A stretch of DNA of 9,722 nt from Balneolaceae bacterium (GTDB taxonomy: Bacteria > Bacteroidota > Rhodothermia > Balneolales > Balneolaceae). A program made the translations under genes and the position numbers. The stretch's first letter is position 1. Each line of letters begins with the position of its first letter. Below are positions 1-7,725 of this stretch, in pieces. The notes under the pieces were generated by a model, which saw only the letters and a list, made by a program, of their open reading frames with translations, was not told the origin of the DNA and searched no databases. The stretch is from positions 1-9,722 of the forward strand of contig SKRK01000152.1 in the NCBI GenBank assembly GCA_007118525.1, given 5' to 3'.

Positions 1-5
1 GCGGT

Positions 6-1022
6 TTACGCAAAATCCCCAATAACCTTAATGATCTTTTCCAAATCCTCATCGCCAACCTGAAAGTGGAACGTTGCCCGGATGGTCTTCGGGCCAAAGG
101 GCACCATACCTACACCGGCTTCTGTGAATTTTTTAAGTGCCTCTTCGGCTGTACCGTTTTTTACATTAAACAGTATGATATTGGTCTCTATGGTTGAGAG
201 ATCGATTTCAAAGACTGGGTTTTCAGCTATAGCTTCCGCTAATCTACGGGCTCTTCGGTGATCACTCTTCAGCAAGGATAAGTGGTTCTGCACAGCATAG
301 TCTGCCGCAGCAGCCAGAAGTCCTACCTGCCGCATTCCCCCGCCCCACATTTTCCGAAATCTGCGCGCTTTTTTGATGTGATCTTTGCTTGCCAGCATCA
401 TCGAACCGACCGGAGCACCCAGTCCCTTACTGAAGCAGATGGAGATGGTATCGGCAATGGAACCGAAAAACTCAGGTTCTATTTCGGTTTTCACTATTGC
501 GTTCCAAATCCGTGCGCCATCCAGGTGGAGAAAAATTCCATGTTCATCGGCAAGATTACTGAGTTCGATCAACTCCTCTTTCGAGTAACACGCCCCTCCC
601 CCCTTGTTCGTTGTGTTTTCAACAGCGATGACGCGGGTGTGCGGATCCCAATCATTTTTTGGCCGAATAGCTGATTCTGCCAACTCCCGATTTAACTTTC
701 CCCTGACCCCTCTCAGCGGACGAAGCTGTACCGAGGAGAGATGTGCCGCGGCACCCGACTCGTAGTTAAACACATGGCCCAGCTCATCAATAATCACCTC
801 ATCGCCCGGCTGAGTCAAAACAGCAAGGCAGAGCTGATTACTCATGGTACCGCTCGGTACAAACAACCCGGTTTCCATTCCAAACATCTCCGCCATTTTT
901 TTCTCAAACGAATTTACGGTGGGATCTTCAGAGAAAACATCATCCCCCACTTCAGCTTCAGTCATTGCTTTTAGCATTTCGGGTGTTGGGCGGGTAACGG
1001 TATCACTTCGAAGGTCGATCAT
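6..1022 (-). CDS. ltaE: Low-specificity L-threonine aldolase
   Basis: PLP-dependent fold-type I aldolase, 338 residues, the usual length for the family. It cleaves L-threonine or L-allo-threonine to glycine and acetaldehyde in the cytosol. The N-terminus MIDLRSDTVTRPT is the family hallmark. Active-site features visible are the PSGTMSN loop (56-62), His83 in the ELGHVFNYE segment (ring stacking on PLP), the HLDGAR motif (D168 contacting the pyridine nitrogen, R171), and the SKGLGAPVGS motif with Schiff-base Lys199. The ATG falls exactly at the conserved N-terminus. I see no Shine-Dalgarno upstream, only an AT-rich leader, which is common in Bacteroidota. The stop lies 5 bp from the window edge, so the 3' neighbour is not visible. 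Substrate stereopreference (L-allo versus L) cannot be read from the sequence. Confidence 0.95.
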   Translation of the reverse strand: MIDLRSDTVTRPTPEMLKAMTEAEVGDDVFSEDPTVNSFEKKMAEMFGMETGLFVPSGTMSNQLCLAVLTQPGDEVIIDELGHVFNYESGAAAHLSSVQLRPLRGVRGKLNRELAESAIRPKNDWDPHTRVIAVENTTNKGGGACYSKEELIELSNLADEHGIFLHLDGARIWNAIVKTEIEPEFFGSIADTISICFSKGLGAPVGSMMLASKDHIKKARRFRKMWGGGMRQVGLLAAAADYAVQNHLSLLKSDHRRARRLAEAIAENPVFEIDLSTIETNIILFNVKNGTAEEALKKFTEAGVGMVPFGPKTIRATFHFQVGDEDLEKIIKVIGDFA

Positions 1023-1077
1023 TTGGGATTTATAATTTATTATTGATGATTTATTATTGCCGGTTGAAATGAATTGG

Positions 1078-1110
1078 CACCCCTAAATCCCCTCTCCAGA
1101 TGGGACTTTT
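1078..1110 (-). repeat. Eroded G/C-run palindromic intergenic repeat
   Basis: Read on the minus strand this begins AAAAGTCCCATCTGGAGAGG and continues into GGATTTAGGGGTG. It contains a short partly self-complementary core followed by G-runs. The shape (AGTCCC, self-complementary core, G-rich tail) matches the clearer element at 7623-7665, and similar intergenic repeats are familiar from Bacteroidota genomes. Both the copy number and the relation to the other element are inferred, because only one genome fragment is visible. It lies in the gap between the threonine aldolase start and the 3-hydroxyacyl-CoA dehydrogenase stop. Confidence 0.4.
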
Positions 1111-1141
1111 TATCCTTTTCGCGTTCCAGGCCAAAGCGACG

Positions 1142-1178
1142 CTGACAGAGCGGTGGAAATGCACCACCGTGCTGTCAG
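1142..1178. repeat. Strong hairpin (15-bp imperfect inverted repeat)
   Basis: The left arm CTGACAGAGCGGTGG (1142-1156) pairs with the right arm CCACCGTGCTGTCAG (1164-1178) with two mismatches, around a 7-nt loop. It lies 22 bp beyond the stop codon of the minus-strand dehydrogenase gene, so it could serve as its transcript 3' end or a stabilising hairpin. No T-run follows on either strand, so it is not a canonical intrinsic terminator. It could instead be another dispersed palindromic element. Confidence 0.6.
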
Positions 1179-1200
1179 GTCTGCTTCTCAATACTCAAGG

Positions 1201-2055
1201 CTAATACTTAAAAAACCCTTCCCCCGTCTTATCTCCCAGTTTACCGGCGTCTACCATCTTTACAAGCAGCGGACAAGGTCGATATTTCGGGTCTTTGAAT
1301 CCATCATAGAGAACATGAAGAATGTCGAGGCAGACGTCGAGACCGATGAAGTCGGCCAGTCGCAGGGGCCCCATCGGGTGGGCCATGCCAAGCTTCATTA
1401 CTTCATCCACATGAACCGGTTCTGCAACCCCTTCGTGCACGCAGAAGATCGCTTCGTTAATCATCGGCATTAATACGCGGTTCGAAACAAACCCGGGAAA
1501 GTCGTTGGCCGGAACAGGAACCTTGCCTAGTTTTCTAGAGGTGTCCATAATCAGGTCGGTCACTGCCTGCTCTGTCTCCAGACCATTAATCACTTCCACA
1601 AGCTTCATTACAGGAACGGGATTGAAAAAATGCATGCCGATAAATTTCTCCGGACGTTTCGTTACTGCAGCCAGTTTTGTAATGGAAATTGACGATGTGT
1701 TGCTCGCTAAAATAGCATGGGAAGGAGCATTTGCGTCAACCTGTTCAAATATCTTTTTCTTCAGATCATAACTCTCAGGAACGGCTTCAAGTATAAGGTC
1801 TGCATCTTTTACCCCATCAGGTATACTTAATAATGGCTGGATTCTTTCAAGAGTGGCCACTTTATCTGATTCAGAAATCTTCTCTTTACTTACCATCCGG
1901 CTCAGGTTCTTATCGATCGTGTTTATTGCACGATCTGCAAACTCCTGTTTTGTCTCAATCAGTTTCACATCAAATCCATTTTGTGCGAACACATGAACAA
2001 TTCCATTGCCCATGGTACCGCCTCCAATGACAGCTACTTTTTTTATATCACGCAT
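1201..2055 (-). CDS. hbd: 3-hydroxybutyryl-CoA dehydrogenase (NAD-dependent)
   Basis: Short-form 3-hydroxyacyl-CoA dehydrogenase, 284 residues as expected for the Hbd/PaaH/MmgB group, which lack a fused hydratase. It interconverts 3-hydroxyacyl-CoA and acetoacyl-CoA with NAD(H) in fatty-acid or aromatic degradation or butanoate metabolism. Visible features are the Rossmann loop VAVIGGGTMGNG (8-18), an acidic residue ending beta-2 (E34), the LEAVPE segment (89-94), SNTSSISI (118-125), the catalytic dyad His142 (in MHFFNPVPVMKLVE) and Glu154, the DFPGFVSNRV linker (185-194) leading to the helical C-terminal domain, and the classic KTGEGFFKY end. The start is decided by a good Shine-Dalgarno, AGAGGAG, 7 nt before ATG. 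It is divergent from the acylase gene. No thiolase or crotonase is adjacent, so the exact pathway is open. Confidence 0.94.
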   Translation of the reverse strand: MRDIKKVAVIGGGTMGNGIVHVFAQNGFDVKLIETKQEFADRAINTIDKNLSRMVSKEKISESDKVATLERIQPLLSIPDGVKDADLILEAVPESYDLKKKIFEQVDANAPSHAILASNTSSISITKLAAVTKRPEKFIGMHFFNPVPVMKLVEVINGLETEQAVTDLIMDTSRKLGKVPVPANDFPGFVSNRVLMPMINEAIFCVHEGVAEPVHVDEVMKLGMAHPMGPLRLADFIGLDVCLDILHVLYDGFKDPKYRPCPLLVKMVDAGKLGDKTGEGFFKY

Positions 2056-2062
2056 TGTTTTA

Positions 2063-2069
2063 CTCCTCT
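2063..2069 (-). promoter_or_regulatory. Shine-Dalgarno of the 3-hydroxybutyryl-CoA dehydrogenase gene
   Basis: AGAGGAG on the minus strand, 7 nt before the ATG at 2055. It stands out because most other genes here lack a recognisable Shine-Dalgarno. A TTG start at 2055 for the plus-strand acylase would have to be translated across this site, which argues against that longer start. Confidence 0.7.
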
Positions 2070-2171
2070 ACTTTAGTTGAATATTCATTTCATTCGGCTT
2101 TGAGAGTATGTATTTTGATTGGAATTTTCAATCTTTACAACTCTTTATTTAGATTTCTTTACACACTTGCA
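2070..2171. promoter_or_regulatory. Divergent promoter region between dehydrogenase and acylase genes
   Basis: AT-rich gap that must hold promoters for both divergent genes. On the plus strand TAGATTTC (2150-2157) matches the Bacteroidota -7 consensus TAnnTTTG at 7 of 8 positions, with TTTC (2126-2129) 20 nt upstream as a weak -33 element. This would give a very short leader of about 9 nt. On the minus strand I find no convincing box. The existence of promoters is inferred from gene arrangement, and the exact boxes are uncertain. Confidence 0.3.
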
Positions 2172-4613
2172 ATGAGATCTCTCTTTCGAATCTTAATTTT
2201 ACTGTTCGTAATTCTGATAGGATTAGCCTCTATCGGTATCTATTGGACGTTTTTCAAGCCGTTACCCAACTACTCAGCTACGCTTCAGTTAAATGGACTT
2301 CAGCAGCCGGTAGATGTACACTGGGATACCTATGGTGTTCCCTATATTTATGCCCAATCTGATGATGACCTCTATTTCACCATCGGCTATATTCATGCTC
2401 AGGACAGGCTTTGGCAGATGACACTTTCACAGCTCAGCGCTGAAGGCCGGTTTGCAGAGTTTCTCGGAGAAGACCTGATCGATCTGGATATCTATCAGCG
2501 CACACTCGGTTTCTGGGAAACTGCCAAGAAAATTGAAGAAGAAGCTCCCGAAGAACTTCTTAGGTCTCTTCAAAAATATGCTGATGGCGTAAATCATTTT
2601 ATTGATACCCATCCCAAAAGCCTTCCAATAGAGTTTTCCCTGCTCGGCATGAAGCCTATTGAGTGGACAGTTACCCACTCTATCGCCATTACCCGGCTTA
2701 TGGCCTGGGATCAAAACATACACTGGTGGAGCGAGCTCACCTACGCCTACCTGGAAGAGCAGCTTGAGCCTATCCGGCTGCAGGAGCTCTTTCCGCGCTA
2801 TGATGACCGCTACCCTACCACACTGAACAGTAACGAAAGCAGAAGGCTTGCCGCCTCAACACTTCCGTTAATTGACCTGGAGATGAAACGGCGCACCCGG
2901 CTTTCTATAGAGGGATCTCAATTCGGCAGCAACGCTTGGGCGGTAAACGGCAGTAAGACGGAATCGGGCCTGCCCATTCTCTCCGGAGATCCGCATATGG
3001 GTTTAAGTATTCCGGGGTACTGGTATGAAGTCCACTTTTCTGCTCCCTCCCACAAAATCACAGGTGCTACCATACCGGGAACACCTTTCGTTATACTGGG
3101 TCAAAATGAGCATATCGCATGGAGCATAACCAATATGATGGCAGATGTAGTTGACTTTTTTATTGAACAGCCGGCCGCCGGCAACTCAGTATATTATGTG
3201 AGCGACAGCACTTCGGAACCGGTAGTGACCCAGCCATTTTCTTTTCGAAATGAAATTATCAAAGTGAAAGACGGCGACGACAAACTGCATCGGGTCAGAA
3301 AAACTCAAAACGGGCCGGTTGTCAGTGATCTTTTAAATGAAGACGGGCTTTTTGATGATCAGATCATCTCGCTATCGTGGACCGGCCACAGCATAAGTCA
3401 TGAAGGCTGGGCAATTTACAATATGAATCGGGCAACCGGTATTGAGCAGTTTGAAGACGCTATTCGCGATTTTAAGTCGCCGGCAATGAACTTCACCTAT
3501 GCCGACAAAGAGAATAATATCGCGCTCTTTAGCGCGGCAAATATACCTATCCGGTATCATGATCCCCTACTCTTTCGTAAAGGGTGGGATCCCGATTATG
3601 CCTGGAATCAAACGATCCCTTTTGAACAGCTTCCAAAATTGATTAATCCGGCGTCGGGTATTGTAGCACATTCCAACAATAAGCTCCATACCGACAACTA
3701 CAGGCACTATATCGGTTCGTTTTGGGCACCTCCATCACGTATCATGAGAGTGACGCAGATTCTGGATCAGAATGACAGCCTCACTACAGAGGCCATGCAG
3801 AAGCTTCAATATGATGCTTTTTCTGAACATGCCCGTGAAATCGTTGAAATCATACTGCCGATCTTAAGAGCCGGTGATGGTAATGAATTTACCGGCATCC
3901 TCTCCTACCTGGAAAACTGGGACTATTATTACCTCCCCAGCTCAACAGCCGCAACAATTTTTGATCTCTTTTTTATGAATCTCGCCAGGAATACCCTGGC
4001 CGATGAAATAGGAGAAACTGCATACCAATCCCTCATAGAGCTGAGCTATCTGCCTGTTCAGATCATCAGCAGAATGCTGAGGGACGACAGCGTATATTTC
4101 AACCGGATTGATACTGATCGAACTGAAACCCGTGGCGAAATGGTCAGGTTAAGCATGCGGCAGACTATTGACCAGCTTGAGGAAAGATTCGGCCCGGAAG
4201 CTATTGAATGGAGATGGGAGAACCTCAATACCATTACTCTTCGGCCGCCGTTGCTCGGAGAAGCAGCAGAATCAGAAAATGCACCCGCAGCATTTAAAAT
4301 GATCGTGAATAATCTTTTTAGCAAAGGCCCTTACCCAACTCACGGGAACAGTATGACGGTAAATAAATCGGAATACAACTGGAACCGACCATTTGAGGTG
4401 ACGCTGGGTCCATCTATTCGCAGAATTATTGACTTTTCTACACCCGGAAGAAGCCTGTCCGTACTGCCAACCGGTCAATCCGGAAATCCCATGTCTACCC
4501 ATTATGGCGATCAAACCGAACTCTGGCTGGACGGCCGCTACCGATTTATTTATCAGGATAGCACCTTTTTTCAGCACTCCAGTTACCAGACAATGCGGTT
4601 GAAGCCTGAATAA
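2172..4613 (+). CDS. Penicillin acylase family protein (Ntn amidohydrolase), membrane-anchored
   Basis: 813-residue precursor of the penicillin/cephalosporin/AHL acylase family, which hydrolyses amide bonds after autocatalytic cleavage into alpha and beta chains. Residues 4-25 form one hydrophobic N-terminal helix (signal peptide or anchor), implying periplasmic location. The alpha chain shows the DxxGVPYIYA and GYIHAQDRLWQM motifs (51-84). The autoprocessing site is at FGSNAWAV, with Ser253 predicted as the new N-terminal nucleophile. The beta chain has SGDPHM (271-276), a PGTPFVILGQNEHIAWSITN block (302-321), and Asn440 (MNFTYAD) with Arg461 (NIPIR), matching the oxyanion Asn and conserved Arg of E. 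coli penicillin G acylase. GQSGNPMSTHYGDQTELWL is the typical C-terminal motif. I chose the ATG at 2172 over an upstream in-frame TTG at 2055 because it starts right at the signal helix. Substrate is unknown: beta-lactams, acyl-homoserine lactones or N-acyl amino acids are all possible. Confidence 0.92.
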   Translation: MRSLFRILILLFVILIGLASIGIYWTFFKPLPNYSATLQLNGLQQPVDVHWDTYGVPYIYAQSDDDLYFTIGYIHAQDRLWQMTLSQLSAEGRFAEFLGEDLIDLDIYQRTLGFWETAKKIEEEAPEELLRSLQKYADGVNHFIDTHPKSLPIEFSLLGMKPIEWTVTHSIAITRLMAWDQNIHWWSELTYAYLEEQLEPIRLQELFPRYDDRYPTTLNSNESRRLAASTLPLIDLEMKRRTRLSIEGSQFGSNAWAVNGSKTESGLPILSGDPHMGLSIPGYWYEVHFSAPSHKITGATIPGTPFVILGQNEHIAWSITNMMADVVDFFIEQPAAGNSVYYVSDSTSEPVVTQPFSFRNEIIKVKDGDDKLHRVRKTQNGPVVSDLLNEDGLFDDQIISLSWTGHSISHEGWAIYNMNRATGIEQFEDAIRDFKSPAMNFTYADKENNIALFSAANIPIRYHDPLLFRKGWDPDYAWNQTIPFEQLPKLINPASGIVAHSNNKLHTDNYRHYIGSFWAPPSRIMRVTQILDQNDSLTTEAMQKLQYDAFSEHAREIVEIILPILRAGDGNEFTGILSYLENWDYYYLPSSTAATIFDLFFMNLARNTLADEIGETAYQSLIELSYLPVQIISRMLRDDSVYFNRIDTDRTETRGEMVRLSMRQTIDQLEERFGPEAIEWRWENLNTITLRPPLLGEAAESENAPAAFKMIVNNLFSKGPYPTHGNSMTVNKSEYNWNRPFEVTLGPSIRRIIDFSTPGRSLSVLPTGQSGNPMSTHYGDQTELWLDGRYRFIYQDSTFFQHSSYQTMRLKPE

Positions 4614-4674
4614 TCCCTTAAAGTTTTCCAAGTACCGTTTCTAACGATTTTTTAACTCCTGAATATCAAACTCC

Positions 4675-7602
4675 ATGAGCAGACTTATCATACATACACT
4701 AAGCCGTTCAACACTGTTATATTCGCTGCTGCTATTTTCACTCCTGATTGTGATAAGCTCATGCAAAACGACTGAACCAACTCCTGAATTTACCTACCCA
4801 CTGCTGCCGGCCCCCTCGGTTGCGGACGACACACTCACCGAGAGAATTGACATGGATGTGGATATAGACTCTCTGTTATCGGAAATGTCGCTTGATGAGA
4901 AGATTGGACAACTCTTTGTTGTGCCTGCTTTTGGTTCGTTTACAAACGATCGGGATCCGGCACTTTTGCGTCTCAAACGAGTTATCAGTAAATATCATAT
5001 TGGCGGTGTGCTCTTCTTCCGGGGAGACATCTATGGACAGGCCATGCTTACCAACCAACTACAATCTGTATCAAAAATACCTCTTTGGATCTCCCAGGAC
5101 ATGGAGTTCGGAGCGGCTATGAGAGTTGCCGGCACCACCCGGATCACGCCGGCCATGGGCGTGGCTGCGACCAACGATCCTGCCAATGCCTATCTGAAGG
5201 GCAAGGTGACTGCAAGAGAAGCATCTGCACTAGGCGTTCACCAAATCTATGCACCGGTTCTTGACATCAACAACAACCCTGAAAATCCGGTTATCAATGT
5301 TCGATCATTTTCTGCAGATCGTGACATTGTAACCCTGTTTGGCCAGTATTTAATTAACGGAATCGAGAGCGAAGGGGTTTTGGCTACTGCAAAACACTTT
5401 CCAGGCCATGGGGATACGGATACCGACTCGCACCTTGCCCTGCCTGTAATTCATCACGACTATGCCCGGCTCGATTCTCTTGAGCTCTACCCATTTCGCA
5501 AAACCATACAGAATGGGCTTCGAAGCATAATGAGCGCTCACATTGCATTCCCAAACATCAGTGACAACCTGGATCTGCCTGGAACACTGGATGAGTCTAT
5601 TCTCAATAAGATTTTAATCGACACTCTCGGTTTTAACGGATTGGTGGTCACGGATGGGCTTGATATGCAGGGAATAACCGACAATTTTTCTCCCGGCGAA
5701 GCGGTTGTTCTCTCTTTACTTGCAGGTGCCGATAAAATGCTGATCAGCCCCGATGCGATGACGGCCATCAATGAGGTAAAAAAAGCCGTTGAATCGGGCC
5801 GGATCAGCGAGGAAAGAATTGAACAATCGGTCCGGAAAATTCTGACTCTGAAAAAAGAGCACCGGGTATTTGAAAATCATATGGTAGACTTGGAGCTCCT
5901 TAGTAATCAAATCAACACACCCGAATACCAAACCGTAGCCGACAAAATCGCACGCGAATCGGTAACCCTGCTCAAAAATGACAGGAATATTATTCCTGTT
6001 CGGGATGTGGACAGGCTCAAGATTCTTGCAGTTACCCTGGCCGATGACAGGTCTGGTGCAACCGGCACATCTTTTGCACGTGAGCTCAGAAAGTATCACA
6101 ACAGTGTAAGTTTTCATGTATTGGATCAGAGAACCAGCAGCGAGGAGAAAACCGCCATATTGGATGCCGCCAATGATGCCGACCTGATCATTATTGGATC
6201 TTTTATCATTGTGCGATCTCATCAGCCCATGCAGGTGCAGCCCGAACAGCTTGCCCTGCTTCGCCAGCTTACAAGTTTGAACAAACCCTCTGCCGTGGTT
6301 GCATTCGGTAATCCATATGTAGTGAGAGACCTTCCCGGTGCAGACGTACACATGATGGCATGGTCGGCCGATAATAACCAGGTTGTTCAGAGTGTACCGG
6401 CCCTTTTCGGAGCCGCTGATATTAACGGGAAACTTCCGATAAATATGCCGGGCATGTATGAAATTGGTGATGGCATTGAGATAAACCAATCTGTTGTTCG
6501 GCTCGACCGCCCCGAGAATGCAGGCATGGTAACCGACTCGCTGCTTCACATTGATATGATTATGCAGCAGGCTATCGACGACTCGGTATTTCCCGGAGGT
6601 GTTGTGGGGGTAATGAGAAAAGGTTCAATGGTTTGGAATAACGCTTATGGGTATCACGACTATACCAAAACCAGAAGCGTTAGAAACGATGATGTTTACG
6701 ACCTCGCTTCACTCACCAAAGCGATGGCAACAAGCACTTCCATCATGAAACTGGTTGATGACGGATTAATTGATGTTGATGACCCGGTAGCAAAATACAT
6801 TTCCGAGTTTAACACGGACGAGAAAAGGGATATTACCATAGAACACCTGCTGCTTCATACATCCGGATTACCGGCGTTCAGGGTATATGTCGACAAATTG
6901 AAAACCCGCGCAGAAATTATTGATGCCGTTCGTAATGAACCGCTTGAAGCTGCTCCCGGCGTGAAATACACTTACAGTGATCTTGGGTTCATCCTTTTGG
7001 GAGAAATTGTAGAAGAGGTATCGGGCCTGAGGCTCAACCAATATGTCCGCACAAACTTCTTCTACCCGATGGGCATGTATTCCACTCATTTCAATCCGAA
7101 AAATATTGGCCGATGGATGAGCAGCCGCATTCCCCCAACGGAAATTGATATAACCTATTCACGGGGAACTGTTCAGGGTGAAGTTCATGACGAGCGTGCC
7201 TGGTTTATGGATGGTATAGCCGGCCATGCCGGGCTCTTCGCTCCTGCCAGAGATATTGCCAAGTACGCCTACATGCTTTTAAACAGCGGCACCTATGGCG
7301 GGCACCAATACCTTTCACCCGAAGTTATTGAGCTTTTTACGAGTCGCCGCTCGCAGATCAACAAACGCGGCTATGGCTTTGACCGGAAAAGTGACGGGTT
7401 TAGTACTGCCGGAGAACTAACCGGTGAACGAACGTTCGGCCATCTTGGGTTTACAGGAACAAGTTTATGGATTGATCCCAATGAGGAGATTGCTATCATA
7501 CTGCTTACAAACCGCACCTATCCCAGCAGAACATACGGCAGGGATATCAGCCGTATACGGGCTAAAATTGCCGATGCTGTGATGAATAGTTTGGAAAAGT
7601 AA
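4675..7602 (+). CDS. Lipoprotein: GH3 (NagZ-like) glycosidase fused to class C beta-lactamase-like serine hydrolase
   Basis: 975 residues. A hydrophobic leader ends in a lipobox VISSC with Cys30 as the predicted lipidation site. Residues 62-395 are a GH3 catalytic domain close to NagZ: MSLDEKIGQL (71-80), KHFPGHGDTDTDSH (240-253) carrying the Asp251-His253 acid/base dyad typical of bacterial beta-N-acetylglucosaminidases, and VVTDGLDM with nucleophile Asp327. Residues 425-592 fit the GH3 C-terminal alpha/beta sandwich (SVTLLKND, then KLPINMPG). Residues 620-970 are a serine hydrolase of the class C beta-lactamase/DD-peptidase superfamily: S679-L-T-K682 (SxxK), Y767-S-D769 in place of YxN, and H923-L-G925 in place of KTG. 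The likely role is cutting GlcNAc-containing cell-wall fragments plus a second ester or peptide hydrolysis. The gene starts 61 bp after the acylase with no terminator between, so probably one operon. No Shine-Dalgarno is visible. The fusion itself is a known Bacteroidota architecture; its substrates are not clear. Confidence 0.93.
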   Translation: MSRLIIHTLSRSTLLYSLLLFSLLIVISSCKTTEPTPEFTYPLLPAPSVADDTLTERIDMDVDIDSLLSEMSLDEKIGQLFVVPAFGSFTNDRDPALLRLKRVISKYHIGGVLFFRGDIYGQAMLTNQLQSVSKIPLWISQDMEFGAAMRVAGTTRITPAMGVAATNDPANAYLKGKVTAREASALGVHQIYAPVLDINNNPENPVINVRSFSADRDIVTLFGQYLINGIESEGVLATAKHFPGHGDTDTDSHLALPVIHHDYARLDSLELYPFRKTIQNGLRSIMSAHIAFPNISDNLDLPGTLDESILNKILIDTLGFNGLVVTDGLDMQGITDNFSPGEAVVLSLLAGADKMLISPDAMTAINEVKKAVESGRISEERIEQSVRKILTLKKEHRVFENHMVDLELLSNQINTPEYQTVADKIARESVTLLKNDRNIIPVRDVDRLKILAVTLADDRSGATGTSFARELRKYHNSVSFHVLDQRTSSEEKTAILDAANDADLIIIGSFIIVRSHQPMQVQPEQLALLRQLTSLNKPSAVVAFGNPYVVRDLPGADVHMMAWSADNNQVVQSVPALFGAADINGKLPINMPGMYEIGDGIEINQSVVRLDRPENAGMVTDSLLHIDMIMQQAIDDSVFPGGVVGVMRKGSMVWNNAYGYHDYTKTRSVRNDDVYDLASLTKAMATSTSIMKLVDDGLIDVDDPVAKYISEFNTDEKRDITIEHLLLHTSGLPAFRVYVDKLKTRAEIIDAVRNEPLEAAPGVKYTYSDLGFILLGEIVEEVSGLRLNQYVRTNFFYPMGMYSTHFNPKNIGRWMSSRIPPTEIDITYSRGTVQGEVHDERAWFMDGIAGHAGLFAPARDIAKYAYMLLNSGTYGGHQYLSPEVIELFTSRRSQINKRGYGFDRKSDGFSTAGELTGERTFGHLGFTGTSLWIDPNEEIAIILLTNRTYPSRTYGRDISRIRAKIADAVMNSLEK

Positions 7603-7622
7603 GATTACCGACGGGTTTCATA

Positions 7623-7665
7623 GTCCCCCTTCGAAGGGGGAAAGTTCGCCAGCTGAGGGAGGGAC
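7623..7665 (+). repeat. REP-like palindromic intergenic repeat
   Basis: Contains an 18-bp perfect palindrome TCCCCCTTCGAAGGGGGA (7624-7641), then a second, imperfect self-complementary segment TTCGCCAGCTGAGGGA (7645-7660). The whole is bounded by GTCCC (7623-7627) and GGGAC (7661-7665). It sits 21 bp after the GH3 gene stop and 60 bp before the cytidine deaminase gene. As RNA it would form a very stable hairpin and could stabilise or end the upstream transcript, but no T-run follows. That it is a dispersed repeat is inferred from its form and its resemblance to 1078-1110. Confidence 0.6.
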
Positions 7666-7725
7666 ACTCATTAACTAGTTCTTATATCGAACTCACGTAG
7701 ATTTAAAAACAACTTAACACCACAC

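Noticed and set aside
282..674. 130-codon plus-strand open frame inside the threonine aldolase gene
   Set aside because: Antisense shadow of a gene with all catalytic motifs; no start signal and no family resemblance.
2055..2171. N-terminal extension of the acylase from a TTG codon at 2055
   Set aside because: It would cross the divergent promoter region and overlap the Shine-Dalgarno of the dehydrogenase gene. The ATG at 2172 begins directly at a typical signal helix.
5716..6549. 277-codon open frame on the minus strand inside the GH3 fusion gene
   Set aside because: It lies wholly antisense to a clearly conserved coding region, has Cys/His-rich low-complexity composition and no recognisable domain.
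2172..7602. Antibiotic resistance cassette (penicillin acylase plus beta-lactamase)
   Set aside because: Both belong to broad hydrolase families; the lactamase-like domain lacks KTG and YxN and is fused to a glycosidase, so housekeeping envelope roles are more likely.
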